A stretch of 38,377 nt of DNA from Pelomyxa schiedti (Eukaryota; Evosea; Pelobiontida; Pelomyxidae). Both the position numbers and the translations under genes were made by a program. Location of the stretch: assembly GCA_020536535.1 (NCBI GenBank), contig JAHLWZ010000956.1, positions 1 to 38,377 of the forward strand, written 5' to 3'. This document shows positions 12,801-31,360 of this stretch, in pieces (the first letter of the stretch is position 1; every line of letters begins with the position of its first letter). The notes below the pieces were generated by a model. It saw nothing but the letters and a program-made list of their open reading frames with translations. It was not told where the DNA came from and ran no database searches.

Positions 12801-13250
12801 TCGCAGTCGATCACAGTCACGACCGGCGCTGCCACTCGCTCGCCATTCGCGGCACTCCCGCTCGCACTCACACGGGCCGCGGTCGGGGACGACGTCGATG
12901 TCGTGGTGGTTGTGGTGGTGGCGTATATATTATGCAGGGCGTCGCTAAGGCTCCCGTGTTAGGCGGGCAGGGATACGCGGCACCAAAGTCGGGGGCTTGC
13001 GCCTGCGCCGTCTGGGCCTCGGCCTGGGCGGCTGGGTTCTCTGAGGGAGGCAGTCGTTGTTGTTGTTAGATTTGCGAACTGGTTGCCGTTCCCGTAATAC
13101 ACAAACCCGCTGATAAAGTACTGTTGCAAAACGTGTGTAGTTCCAAAACCATTAGCTCTCCTACTTATTGGGGAATCTGTGTCTGGTACCTGAGTGATCC
13201 TTACACCGGAGTGCACCTCTATTCTTGTCTCATCAACAGATCTTGCTGTG
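9859..13250 (-). CDS. MIU-like repeats + BRCT + PARP catalytic domain protein
   Basis: Predicted ADP-ribosyltransferase, probably nuclear. Reading 5' to 3' on the minus strand: an unrecognised N-terminal block (EELLSTARSVDETRIEVHSG through NGNQFANL, 13265-13080); a 39-nt intron at 12945-12983 that restores frame across a stop; a long Ser/Thr/Ala-rich region (12940-11750); acidic/basic helices with recurring D-x-x-x-A-R-K-L/M-x-x-E units (11660-11040) resembling the ubiquitin-binding MIU motif; a BRCT-like domain with AAGGRVVKKKVPAVTHVLAVDDEFSAHYQRWL (about 10710-10610); and a PARP fold with AFHGTG (His), GWYGRGIYLS (Tyr) and, after the last intron, TEWVIFKSSQILPLYLL with a Glu in the PARP1 E988 position. 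The complete H-Y-E triad is compatible with poly-ADP-ribosylation (family knowledge). Stop codon at 9859-9861. The start codon is not resolved; it lies in the short promoter shared with the RasGAP gene. Confidence 0.78.
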
Positions 13251-13265
13251 CTCAGAAGTTCCTCC

Positions 13266-13429
13266 TTTGTTTTTTTTTCAGGGAAAGACCCGTTCGCTTT
13301 TGTTAGTGCCGCAACAAAACAACAAAAAACAAAAGGGCTCGCCTTTCGGGGTCAGGTTTCGTGAGAAAAACCACCAAGCGAGCAACCACACCGTTCGAAC
13401 ACAGTGCCTTCGCACCCCATAATCGTGAA
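13266..13429. promoter_or_regulatory. Short divergent promoter between the PARP and RasGAP-LRR genes
   Basis: The minus-strand PARP gene and plus-strand RasGAP gene start within about 165 bp of each other. The interval has a run of 9 T at 13270-13278 and an A/C-rich stretch at 13310-13335, but no recognisable TATA box. Both promoters, and perhaps the first PARP codons, must lie here. Functional assignment is inference from geometry. Confidence 0.4.
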
Positions 13430-16400
13430 ATGTCGACCCCGTCGTCAACCTCGTCGCCCTCACACAAGCCCACCACGTCGTCGTCTTCGTCAGGCCTAAG
13501 GTCCTCCACGTCATCTACTACCACGTCCCACAAGCACGAACACGATCGGTCGAGCAGCTCCGCCAGCGAAAGCAGCGCGGTCGGGGCAGACGGCACGAAA
13601 ACCAAGGACAAGTCCTCAAGGGACAGAGACAGAGACAGGGACAGGGACGATCATGACAGAAGCACAAGCAAATCCTCCAAAGGCGACGATAGAGACAGGG
13701 ACAGGGACAGGGACAGGGACAGAGATAGAAGTGATAGAGATCGAGACAGGGACAGGGACAGAAGTGATAGAGACAGGGACCGTGACAGAGACAGGGACCG
13801 AGAGAGAGATAGAAGTGACAGGGACAGGGATCGTGACAGAGATAGGGATAGGGATAGGAGTGACAGGGACAGAGACCATGACAAGAGTGATCGGGACAGG
13901 GATCGTGATCGTGATCGTGACAGAGACAGAGACAGAAGTGACCGGGATCGAGATCGAGATCGAGACCGTGACCGTGACCGTGACCGTGACAGAAGCGATC
14001 GCGACCGGGATAGGAGTGAGCGAGACCGAGACCGCGATCATGATCACGATCGTGACCGACATAGGAGTGAGCGAGACGGAGACCGCGATCGTGACAGAGA
14101 CAGAGACCGAGACAGAGATCATGATAGGAGTGACCATGGCCGCGATCGTGACAGAGACAGAGATAAAGGGGACAGGGATTCAGAGAGAGACCATGATCGC
14201 GATAGAGACAAGACCAGAGATAAAGCCAAAGACAGGGATAAAGGGGGAAAGGAGAGCTCCCGGGATTCTAAGAGTGGAAAGACAAAAGAAGAGGCCGATG
14301 CCCTTGCACGTGAGGTTGAATCACTTCTCGCTACTCCTGCTTCGACACCCAAAACATCCTCTAGTGCTAGTACCAGCGCTGCTTCAAGTACACATTCCTC
14401 TCCTCCCACCACTCCAACAGTTGTCACCTCTAAATCTCCAGCCAACCCCTCTCAAACCCTCCCGAATATTCCCATTGACCTGCCATCACCCACAACTGTA
14501 GCACCAGCTCCTCCCCCCCGTCCTGCACAGTCTGCCCCTGCAGGCCCCCCTAAACGCCCAGCTGCCACCAAGCCGGATTCTAACTCGATAGTATCACAAA
14601 CTGCTGAATCTCCAGTCACAGAATCACCAAAAGTTTCCGTGAAATCTTCCCCTACAACTGTGGCAGAACCTGATTTGAAAGTTACTCCTAAAACACCAGC
14701 AGAAGCTTCAACTTCTTCCGCTGCAAGTTCGGCAGCTTCTTCCCAAGTCGCTGATGCTGATACCTATGGAGACGGATATGAAGCAGAAGTAGGCAACGAT
14801 CTTGAATACGGCTATACCCCTTCTCCTGTCTCACGTCCAACTGCAACTGCTGTTACAACCACAGCCTCTTCTAAATCTTATGAAAAACCCACCGACCAAG
14901 AGTACAAGACTAGGCTGTCAACAGAATTCGGAAAAGCTTGCAATGCTGCTGACTATAAAAATAATAATGCTCTGTACTCTGATAGGGAATGTGAAGTTCT
15001 TCAAGATTTATTCAGCTTCTTGATTACTAAAGCACCACGGTGGGTTCTCATCCTCGAGTTTCTTGTTCTTACCCCTCCCAGTGCGATTTATGACGCTTTC
15101 CTTTCAACTGCAGAATGTAGAGACCGATGGGATGATCTTGCAGATACTGTAGCAATTTTGTCTCTTGTAACAGATTCCACTCTCAGGTAAATCCTTAAAT
15201 ACAGATCTTACTCTAACGGCCCTTAGTTTTATGCATTATGCTATTGAACAGGAATTTTTGTGTTACCTCAATGATTTCACTGCTGCCTTCCGTGAAAATT
15301 CAATTGTAACAAAGATTTCTAAGACACTTCTTAGTATGCTTTCAACTTAACTCCCAACATCATTAACTAAAACCAGGGAAGATTGGTGCCAAATTTCTTG
15401 CCGATATGCTTGGCGATTTACTGAAAGCAGTTGTCGACGATTCTGATGCTTCCTATGAAATTGACCCAACGTTTGTTCTTTGAGTTAATCCAATTACAAA
15501 TTAAATGAAAAACAGAAAGCTTTCTAATGGCGAAGATGCGGAGACTAATAAAGCTCAGTTGCTGAAATCAGTTGATGCTCTTCTCAATGCTATAATCAAT
15601 TCAATGGATAGGATGCCACAGCCAATCAAGTAAGCTTCAAGACTTTTTCCAAACCACTGTTTTTTCCAAACTATAGAACCATTGCATGCTTTTTCTATGA
15701 ACTATCACAAAAACTATGCCCTGACGGCAAGCCACTTCCACTCGTTGGTGGTTTCTTGATACTGAGGTCAGTAGGGTGCCTTAACATTACGTATTGACCT
15801 CATTGAAGGTACATAAACCCTTCAGTTTTTTCTCCCGATACGTATGGCATTGTCCCTTCAGCAAAAGTTTCGCCCAAAGCTAGGAGAAACGTTATATTGA
15901 TGAGCAAAGTCCTCCAAGTAAATATCGGCATTCGTCTCCTCTATGACTAATGCAAAAAGAATTTGTCGAATGGAATTCTTTTTGGAAACAAAGAAGAATT
16001 CATGATAACACTTAACCCTTTCCTCGAAGAACGCATTCCAATGCTCCAACAAACTTTCTTGCGACTTGTAACTACACAGTCAAATTACATCAGAACCCCA
16101 ATAGGTATCACATGCTGACTGTATCCATGAAAATTGAAATTTACAACACAGAATATGAGCAGAGACCCCAAATAAAGGATTGGTTCCTCTTTCATCAGCT
16201 GCTTTTCGTCCTCACCAAGCATTTCAAGACGGAGGAGCTGGAGGGAACTGATCTAAAATGTACGTTCCTCTTTTTAGTGGGAAAGTCTTACAACCAAACC
16301 TCCAGATTATAAAGAAAAAATGCGACAACTGAATGTAATTGCCGGAAAGATTAACTATCTTGCACTCGATCCTGCAGAGCAAAGTTAGTCTCTCCTCTGT

Positions 16401-19063
16401 ACTCTCCTGTGACATTTTTCCTTCGGTTAGAATTTGTCAAGGACCTAGTGGCTTCACGAAATGCTGAAGTAACATACCTGGGAGGATTCACAAAGCAGGG
16501 TGACCCGGAAAAGAGCTTACTTGTTATCACACTTACAAGGATATACTTGATCAAGAGAATGAAGGTACTTCTGTCACTTACCAGGCACTTCATTTGATCA
16601 GTAAAGGTGGTTAGAGAGCACCACAGTTTCGAATTAACGGAAATCGTCAGTAACTCTCCGACTGAGGTGCCATTCTCTTCTTCTGCTTTTTTTTCCCTTT
16701 ACATGGTGTTCAGTTGCGATTTGTCTTCAGAAATGGACCCGAATTAGCTGGTGAAACTACAGATAGTGACGTGGTCAAATTTGTGCGTCGTGCTTTTTCT
16801 CCCAATTATTGCTGTGTTCCGGATCAGAATCGATTCAAAGTTACTGCAGTTCCAGAGAAAAGGTATTTCTTCTCACAAAAGTGAAATTGTGCTCATTTCC
16901 TTTCCCAGAGCAAAGCAAATTGTAATTCCCGGTATATAATTTCAGTCTTTGTTTCATAGTCTTATTTTTTTTTTTTAGAACAGTTGTGTGGTGGGTTTGT
17001 GGGTACATTCCGAGCAGCTTGTGACCAAGTAGGCATTCCCTACAATCCACTTCTGGGTGTTGAAATGGAGCAACTATTCAGAGACAATAAGACCATCAAT
17101 TTAAATTATTTCCCAGGCATTTTATCAGTGTTTGACGTTCTCTAACTTTATCACAGGGGACGAAGAGAAAGAAGATTCCGTTCTTCCTGACTTAGCTCCC
17201 GTTTTTCAAGCGTTGTGGTAGGCTCATCTCTTAATTTGGGGGAGAAAACAAAACTAACCCGTACCAGCCACAACAGACACTTCACAGGCATTGAGCTCCA
17301 TGATAGGCGAGTCGATCGCTGTGCCTCATTGCTAGCCGATCTTATGAAATTTAATTCCTCCCTCACATCATTGACTCTTGTAAATTCTCTGGGTCCTGAA
17401 AAAGCTTTCACAGGAATGTTCGAAGCAATGGGCTCAAACTCTGCGGTATGGTCCTCTTTTTCCCTGTTGTTAGCTTATTGGAGAGCAGTGCTCCTTGGAG
17501 TATCTTGACTTGAGCGACAATCCCTGTCTCGAAGACAAAGCACTTAGCTCTCTGGCGTTTTTCATACAGTCATCCAAACCACCCAAAGGATTTAAAGTGC
17601 TAAAACTGGCCAACTCCATCACCAGTGCCAAAGGATTTGCGCCACTCGTTGCTGCCTTAGTAGCCCTTACAAAGGTTTGATAATGAATCTATTATGCGGG
17701 AATAATACTCCGTTAGTCCTATCCAGATAATCCACTTTCGCTTCTTGATGTATCTCGGAACAAGCTTGGTGATTCTGTAACGCAACTTTCACAATGGCTG
17801 CTTCTAGGCCCAAAATCCCTCACAACCCTAAAAATAAATTCCACTGGCCCTTCTGGGGGTGCCAAGTTTGTTTCCTTCCTGTCAAGTATGAAGAATTGCC
17901 CGAATCTAGCTTCAGTGGACCTAGGTTCCAGTGTGTACTACTATATTATTGAGGTGCTTTAACGACACATTGTCAGTTAAAATCAACAAATCGGAGGAAT
18001 GTACTCCTGTCAGTAGATTATTATATGAGGGTCCTCTTACAGAGCTCAACCTTTCTGAATCTATTGGTAACCCTGCTCTGCTGCAGGTAGTTCTGTAGAG
18101 TAGCCTAGTACTTTCACTCATGGAAGAACAGGAAATACTGCCTGTTAGGAACCAGACTTCTCCTCTCAGCCTCACTCTCTCAAACACTCAGCTTGGGTTG
18201 TTGGGTGCCAAGATTCTCCATGAATCTAGTACGTACTTATTGCTCTCTTTTTTTGTTCAAACTAATACCCGACAGTACCAAGGCTCCGAGGAATAACTAC
18301 TCTGGATCTCTCTGGCACTGACATTGTACTCTTTCCTTAGAATAAAACGAATTTCCTAAAAACAACCTTAGGGGGATGATGGTGTAGGAGCTATTATGGA
18401 GGGTGTCCTTTTTACAAAGTCCATCCGTTACCTCAACTTCAATGGCTGCTTTGGGAAGGGCACACGATCCAGATCAGATGTTGTGCAGATGTTTGTAAGA
18501 TTGATTTCCTCTCCCGACTATCGCTCTCTTGAAAGTATGCAAAACAAAATTCTAGTTTTTGTCCCAAAACACTAACCGGAAATTAGAACTGCATATTGCT
18601 GGTGGTCCACGAGGCTGTCAGCTCTCCAAAACTCTGATACCTTTCTTGGAAGCTCTGGCCTCCAATCAATCACTCAAGGAGCTTAATGTATCTGGACATG
18701 CCTTTGGCAGTACCGGCGCAAGTGTTCTTGCCGGGGCTCTTAGGGTTCGTGACAAATACCCCGTACTTTTCACTTGTGTTAAAACTCAAACAAAGGTCAA
18801 CACACTCCTGACTGAAGTGTTCTGGGATGACAACTTAGTCGGAATGTCCGGCCTGTTGGCAGTGAGGGATGCTCTTAAAGTAAACTTCTTTTGATTTTGG
18901 TGATTTCTGACACTCAAAAAAACAACCACCTTATCAATAGATAAATGCCAGGATTAGAAGGAAAATACACATTCCAATGAATGACATTGCATCCCTACTT
19001 GCTGGATGCTCTGAAGATACCAAGAAAAAACTTCGTTCTATTCTGTTGGATGTGGGTGCATAA
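13430..19063 (+). CDS. RasGAP - CARMIL-type PH - leucine-rich repeat protein
   Basis: Combines a Ras GTPase-activating domain with a CARMIL-like PH domain and leucine-rich repeats. ATG at 13430 begins a Ser-rich leader, then about 210 residues of mostly Arg-Asp dipeptides (13611-14240), then a Ser/Thr/Pro-rich linker. The RasGAP domain follows: the arginine-finger loop FTAAFRENSIVTK (Arg codon 15291-15293), FLADMLGDLLKAVV, and the signature GGFLILRYINPSVFSPDTYGIV (about 15745-15850). A PH-like segment (EVTYLGGF to RIYLIKRMK, then ELTEIVSN and QLRFVFRNG, 16450-16740) precedes the repeats (17215-18890; for example LEYLDLSDNPCL, LKELNVSGHAFG). A helical tail INARIRRKIHIPMNDI ends at TAA 19061-19063. 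No CARMIL-type capping-protein-interaction region follows, so actin-capping control is doubtful. About 20 introns, many 42-48 nt. Joins 15187-15226 and others near 15340, 15480, 15630 and 15765 are phase-consistent. Confidence 0.8.
13611..14240 (+). repeat. Arg-Asp dipeptide coding repeat
   Basis: A degenerate 6-bp repeat (GACAGG/GATCGT and synonyms) encodes about 210 residues of alternating Arg and Asp with occasional RS, RE and RH units. Synonymous codons vary, so selection seems to keep the dipeptide pattern rather than the DNA repeat. Related mixed-charge tracts in other proteins often mark nuclear-speckle or RNA-processing proteins, which is unexpected next to a RasGAP domain. Confidence 0.92.
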
Positions 19064-19182
19064 CCAAATTCTTGTTACACCTTGAGTGAAGAAATAACAA
19101 AGAAAATTGTGCATAACTCCGTATACAAAGAAAAAATTGTTGCTTTTGTTTGAGGGAAGGGATGATCAAGGGAAGTGTGGCT

Positions 19183-25639
<6,457 letters not shown>

Positions 25640-25767
25640 CCCCAACCAATATTTTATTTTTTTTCCCTCCTGTTGTCAATTTCCCCGAAAAAACAATTTG
25701 CTTTGATTGGTTCGTTCCCTCAGGAGGCACAAAACCTCAAACAGGTTAATGCAAGTGTAGAATCTTC

Positions 25768-27553
25768 TTATAGCAGTGGCACAACAAAACGGAGACTCTG
25801 TGTATGTTCAGTTGAAGTATCGAAAAGTAGATGGTACTTGTGGAGTGAATCGTTGTAACTGGAACCGTAGTTTTTGGAGACCCAAGTGATACTGTGCATT
25901 TTTACATATGTGAAGTAAATTGCTCTGGGAGGAGTTGTGAAGTTCGGTAATCCTCTCACCGACTCTGCTGCAAAAAAAACATAGTGTTCAACCAGCGAGT
26001 GATCATTATGTCATACCATTGTGAGGAATGTGGAGTACAAAGTACCCAAGCTACCTCTTGTGTTGTGCGGAAATAGAACCAAGGTCCAGGTCCGGGTACA
26101 CCAACGTTGGTTTTGCTGGCACGAGTCCCTTGAGGGTACACAATGTACTATTCCCAAGCATTCTCACCAAGGGGAAGAAAAATGTATTGCTTGCCAGTAC
26201 CCTATCCAAATGTGAGGGCAGCGTCGAATTTGTACCATAGCCTGTTCCACAAGCGAAGACATTAGAGGAGAAAACCACTGGTAATTCCCATCCCATGCTC
26301 CCTCATTGATCTCAGACATTGTCACACAAAGTTTCTGACCCACAAGCCCATAGTATCCCTCAGCCGGACAACATATTTCGCCCCGAATGCAATGAAAGTG
26401 AGTAGTCATGAGGCTTGTTACTGAGCCCGGAGGTTGTTGGTGTGTTGCTGCCCACAACCAAGACAAAGAAAAAAAAAAAAAAGAAATTTCGTTGCCTTTT
26501 TTGATTTAAGATGCGTGTCAGTCCACGTTTGTTTGGGAAGAGGTTTTTTTGCCAGTGGTGCTGTTGTTGTGTGTTGTGTTCTAGAACAACACATTAGGAT
26601 TGGGTGGAGGTGTTATCAGGACTCTTCACTGCCCTTGTTTGGTGCGGTGTCTTTTTCCTTTTCCTTTTCATTTTCTCGTTCTTGCTCTTTTTCCCCCCCC
26701 CCACGTTAGTTTTGAAATATTTGTTTATTTTCTTGAGCATACCCCCAGAGGTAGCATTACTTGTGGGTGATGATGGAAGTGGAACTACTCTGATAACGCC
26801 TGTGTTCAACTGTTCTCTAGTCAAATTCTGAGAAAGCTGAGGTGTTGCTGCTGTAGTAGTAGTAGATGTGGTGGTTGAGGCCTGCGTTGATGCAGACACT
26901 ACATTTGAAGTTGGAACTGCAACGGGTACAGCTGAATTTGTTGAGTTGTGGTGTGTGGGAGTTGTTGATGTGACTCTGGGCCGAGATACATGCACATGTG
27001 GAGCCGTGTGAGGCGAATGTGAGTGCGGGTGTGAGTGTGGTTGTGGCTGTGATAGTGATAGTGAGCCTTGTGTGGGAATGGTGGATGATGACAATGCGGC
27101 GGTTAACAATTCTGTTGGGAGTGGGGGTGTGATTTGTGGTGATTGAGGGTTGTTGTATTGGGAGTAGGAACAAAGTGGTGAGGGACGGTTGTTCATTCCA
27201 ATCATTTTCGTTGGTGGTAGTGGAGAACTGTTCATCAGGGAATGCGAAAGTGTTGATGTTAATGGAATCGCTTCTGCATGTGTTTGTAAGAGCAGAGGAG
27301 GTAAATATGTTTGTGCGTGGGTGTGTGCACTTGGAATTGATGACGGCAATAGTTGTGAGGAAGGCAGTGATGTGTTAGTCATGGACACGAGGGGTGATAA
27401 GGACGCAGACGCTGATACAGATGAATGAGCACACTCCTTGATCAGAATTTCATCAGCTTTCTGTGCTATGTCTTGAGCCAGTTGCTTGACTCTGGCTGCC
27501 TCATCAGCACTTGTATTTTTCTTCTGTGCATCAAGGGCAGACTCTCTGATCAT
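25768..27553 (-). CDS. Protein with MIT-like N-terminal helix and unidentified C-terminus
   Basis: Not identified. The first exon on the minus strand (ATG 27551-27553; the frame also extends upstream to about 27600) encodes ANQIRAKSQMIRESALDAQ and ARVKQLAQDIAQKADEIL, an amphipathic helical start resembling a MIT (ESCRT-interacting) domain. About 220 residues of Ser/Thr/Pro/His-rich sequence follow, then MLKKINKYFK near 26730 where an intron begins. Downstream coding fragments include HCIRGEICCPAEGYYGLVGQKL (about 26390-26325), SSNVFACGTGYG (about 26265-26230), CTLKGLVPAKPTLVYPDLDLG (about 26150-26075) and GLPNFTTPPRAIYFTYVKM (about 25950-25890). These lie in different frames joined by introns not fully resolved. 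Stop at 25768-25770, 128 bp upstream of the USP32-like start on the same strand. MIT assignment is tentative. Confidence 0.5.
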
Positions 27554-28267
27554 CTGACTCTTTGCCCTAATCTGGTTGGCAAAGGGTGAAGTGGGAGGTT
27601 GTTTGGGTTTTGTTCAAAAAAAAAAAAAAAAAAAAAATTAAAAAAATAGAAAAAAATAAAAAAAAAGGAGAGAAATTAGCAGTGCCCAAACAAGCACGAG
27701 GTCAGGCATCAAGTCGTGCATGTGCAAAACACTTTGCACTTGCCAGGAAAAAAAATAACGGAAAGTGCAAAACTCAACGTACTTGCCCCCAAGTGGCCTG
27801 CAAATCACTTCGACCGTCATCAGCCGACATCCAGTTAATTGGAACTAACCAACACTCACGCTCCCAGCCAAAAGCTCCTTTACACGACTCACCGGGTTCT
27901 TTTCTGAATGTTATTTAATTGGCTTAGTGTGATTTTCTTCTTCTGCTTTTCACAGTACCAAAACAACCTAGACCCTGCCAAACTAGTACAAGATGCAACA
28001 AACCAAACCGAAAAGGTGACACAGCGAATTTCCTTTACGATCCTTCCTTTCTTCCCAGGCCCAGCCACCAGGTGCCTCGGAGCCCACTCAGAGGCCAAGC
28101 GCACCCAACCTATTTCTATTTCTAAACAATCCATCAAACAGTGGGAGCTTCCCACACTCATCAAAACCAGACCAAATTTGTTTTTCTCCAAAATGAACAC
28201 CCTCCTTCCAAGCTTCCAATGTGGCCCTTCATCGTCGTACGAGTGCGAGCCGCCGAAGTTGCAGTAG
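27554..28267. other. Divergent intergenic region with long poly-A tract
   Basis: This 714-bp region separates the divergent MIT-like and beta-amylase genes. It carries about 22 consecutive A at 27616-27637 and further A-rich sequence to 27667. On the minus strand this is a long T-run followed by CCAACCAG, so it could be the pyrimidine tract of an intron acceptor for the MIT-like gene, implying an unseen upstream exon. Otherwise promoters only; no RNA gene seen. Confidence 0.45.
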
Positions 28268-30126
<1,859 letters not shown>

Positions 30127-30317
30127 GCTTGCACTCATGGCAATAGCTAGCACGTTCCACTACTGGGAATAGAATTAATTCATATGTATAAGTACCCAAT
30201 TTGGGAATCTACAGAAAAAAAAACCATTTATTTGTTATACAATGTAACTGAATCCCGTCTTTCCTTGGCAACACTGGAGACGTAGTTCTTCAGTTGCTAT
30301 TTTCCAAAACAAAAATG

Positions 30318-31007
30318 TCAGTGTGTGCCGAATTTCTCTTGCAACTGTGACACAAGGGCTGCATCGCGCAGATATGCTCCCATATCGATGCAACCACTCA
30401 GACTTATGGGAGGGGCAGGATTTCCACCACCTCCACGTCCTCCCCTATTTCCACCCCCTCTGCCGCCCCTATTCTTCGCCCCTCCTCCCCGGTTGGCGCT
30501 GTTATGGGTTTTTCCACCACCCCTCTGTGTCATGAAGCCATCCAGGCACATTGCTATATTCACAGGGTCGGTTCCAGGCACGCTGGCCCAGTCCGCCGCA
30601 ATGACTTCCCGCGGGGCCCCCAGGGCCGCCAGCAGCCCGCCAACGACGACGCCTGTGCGGTCCTTGCCGGACCTGCAGTGGACCAGTGCCGGGGTCTCGC
30701 AGTCGGCCAGGGCCCGCAGCACCTCGTGCAGCCAGTCGCGCACGACCGGGTCGGTGGACTCGTACCTCTCGGCCTGCGCGTCCGCGGGGAGGTGCACCCA
30801 GCCGGTCAACGCGGGGACCTGCGGCCAGGCGCGGGGGTCGTCCTCCTCGGGCCGCAGGTTGATCACGGTCCTGGGGCTGCCCACCGACTCCCACGAGCAG
30901 TAGGCGATCACGCCGCCCCTGTAAAGAACGCCCTTGCGCAGGTACTGCGCGACGTCGGGGCTGGTCGCGGCGTCGCGCCAGTTGATGCACTCGAGGCTTC
31001 TGGCCAT
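30318..31007 (-). CDS. Tyrosine phosphatase (bacterial Y_phosphatase3-like) with RGG box
   Basis: A 229-residue single-exon gene starting at ATG 31005-31007. The P-loop HCRSGKDRTG (Cys111, Arg117) is the CX5R active site, preceded by TVINLRPEEDDPRAW, which fits the substrate-loop region of bacterial-style tyrosine phosphatases. The run LVHCRSGKDRTGVVVGGLLAALGAPREVIAADW resembles family Y_phosphatase3, typical of bacteria and fungi. Residues about 172-203 are Gly/Arg/Asn repeats (RGGGG, NRGGRGGG), an RGG box that usually binds RNA, inserted before a short C-terminal helix. It lacks introns and is far more GC-rich in its first 170 codons than the conserved genes to its left. Transfer from a bacterium followed by gain of the RGG insert is a reasonable inference, not shown. 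Confidence 0.85.
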   Translation of the reverse strand: MARSLECINWRDAATSPDVAQYLRKGVLYRGGVIAYCSWESVGSPRTVINLRPEEDDPRAWPQVPALTGWVHLPADAQAERYESTDPVVRDWLHEVLRALADCETPALVHCRSGKDRTGVVVGGLLAALGAPREVIAADWASVPGTDPVNIAMCLDGFMTQRGGGKTHNSANRGGGAKNRGGRGGGNRGGRGGGGNPAPPISLSGCIDMGAYLRDAALVSQLQEKFGTH

Positions 31008-31360
31008 AATGCCTTGTGTGTGGTTGGATTGATTGTTCTTGCTTCTGAGAAGGGCACAGAACGAAACGGTTTCAAGGTGAAAAATCAAAAGAAAATAACC
31101 CATAATGCCAGCAAACTTTTTTTTGTGTGTTCTGGCTCACAGCAGAAAACCACTGACAGTTGCACAGTGGTTCTGGTTGTTCTGGTCAGAATGTCTGGCT
31201 GCTGGCTGCTTGCTGCTGGCTTCTGGCTGCTGGCTGCTGGCTGCTGGCTGCTCAGCACACAGATCCTGTCTGGTGCCTGCTTGCAAACTGCACAGTTTAC
31301 CCTCAACCACAAGAGTGCTTTATGAGGTGGGTTTTCTGGGGAGAAAAAAAAAAAACAGAA
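31008..31360. other. Intergenic region with CTGGCTG minisatellite
   Basis: This 353-bp gap lies upstream of the phosphatase gene and downstream of the Myb-like gene, so it should hold the phosphatase promoter. At 31195-31254 it contains about eight imperfect copies of the 7-mer CTGGCTG. Plus-strand frames here are open only because of the repeat and show no domain. Confidence 0.5.
31195..31254. repeat. CTGGCTG minisatellite
   Basis: Imperfect tandem copies of CTGGCTG with TTCTGG and CTTGCTG variants, ending at CTCAGC. It lies about 190 bp upstream of the phosphatase ATG. Confidence 0.85.

Noticed and set aside
13616-14137. Minus-strand frame of Val/Ser/Ile repeats
   Set aside because: It is the shadow of the Arg-Asp tract; repeat periodicity keeps all frames open.
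16260-16277. An 18-nt intron in the RasGAP-LRR gene
   Set aside because: Its length is a multiple of three and leads into a stop. A 46-nt intron from the same donor to a CCAG acceptor reaches the correct frame.
30504-31325. Long plus-strand frame opposite the phosphatase
   Set aside because: GC-rich antisense of a real gene, continued only by the CTGGCTG repeat; no recognisable domain.
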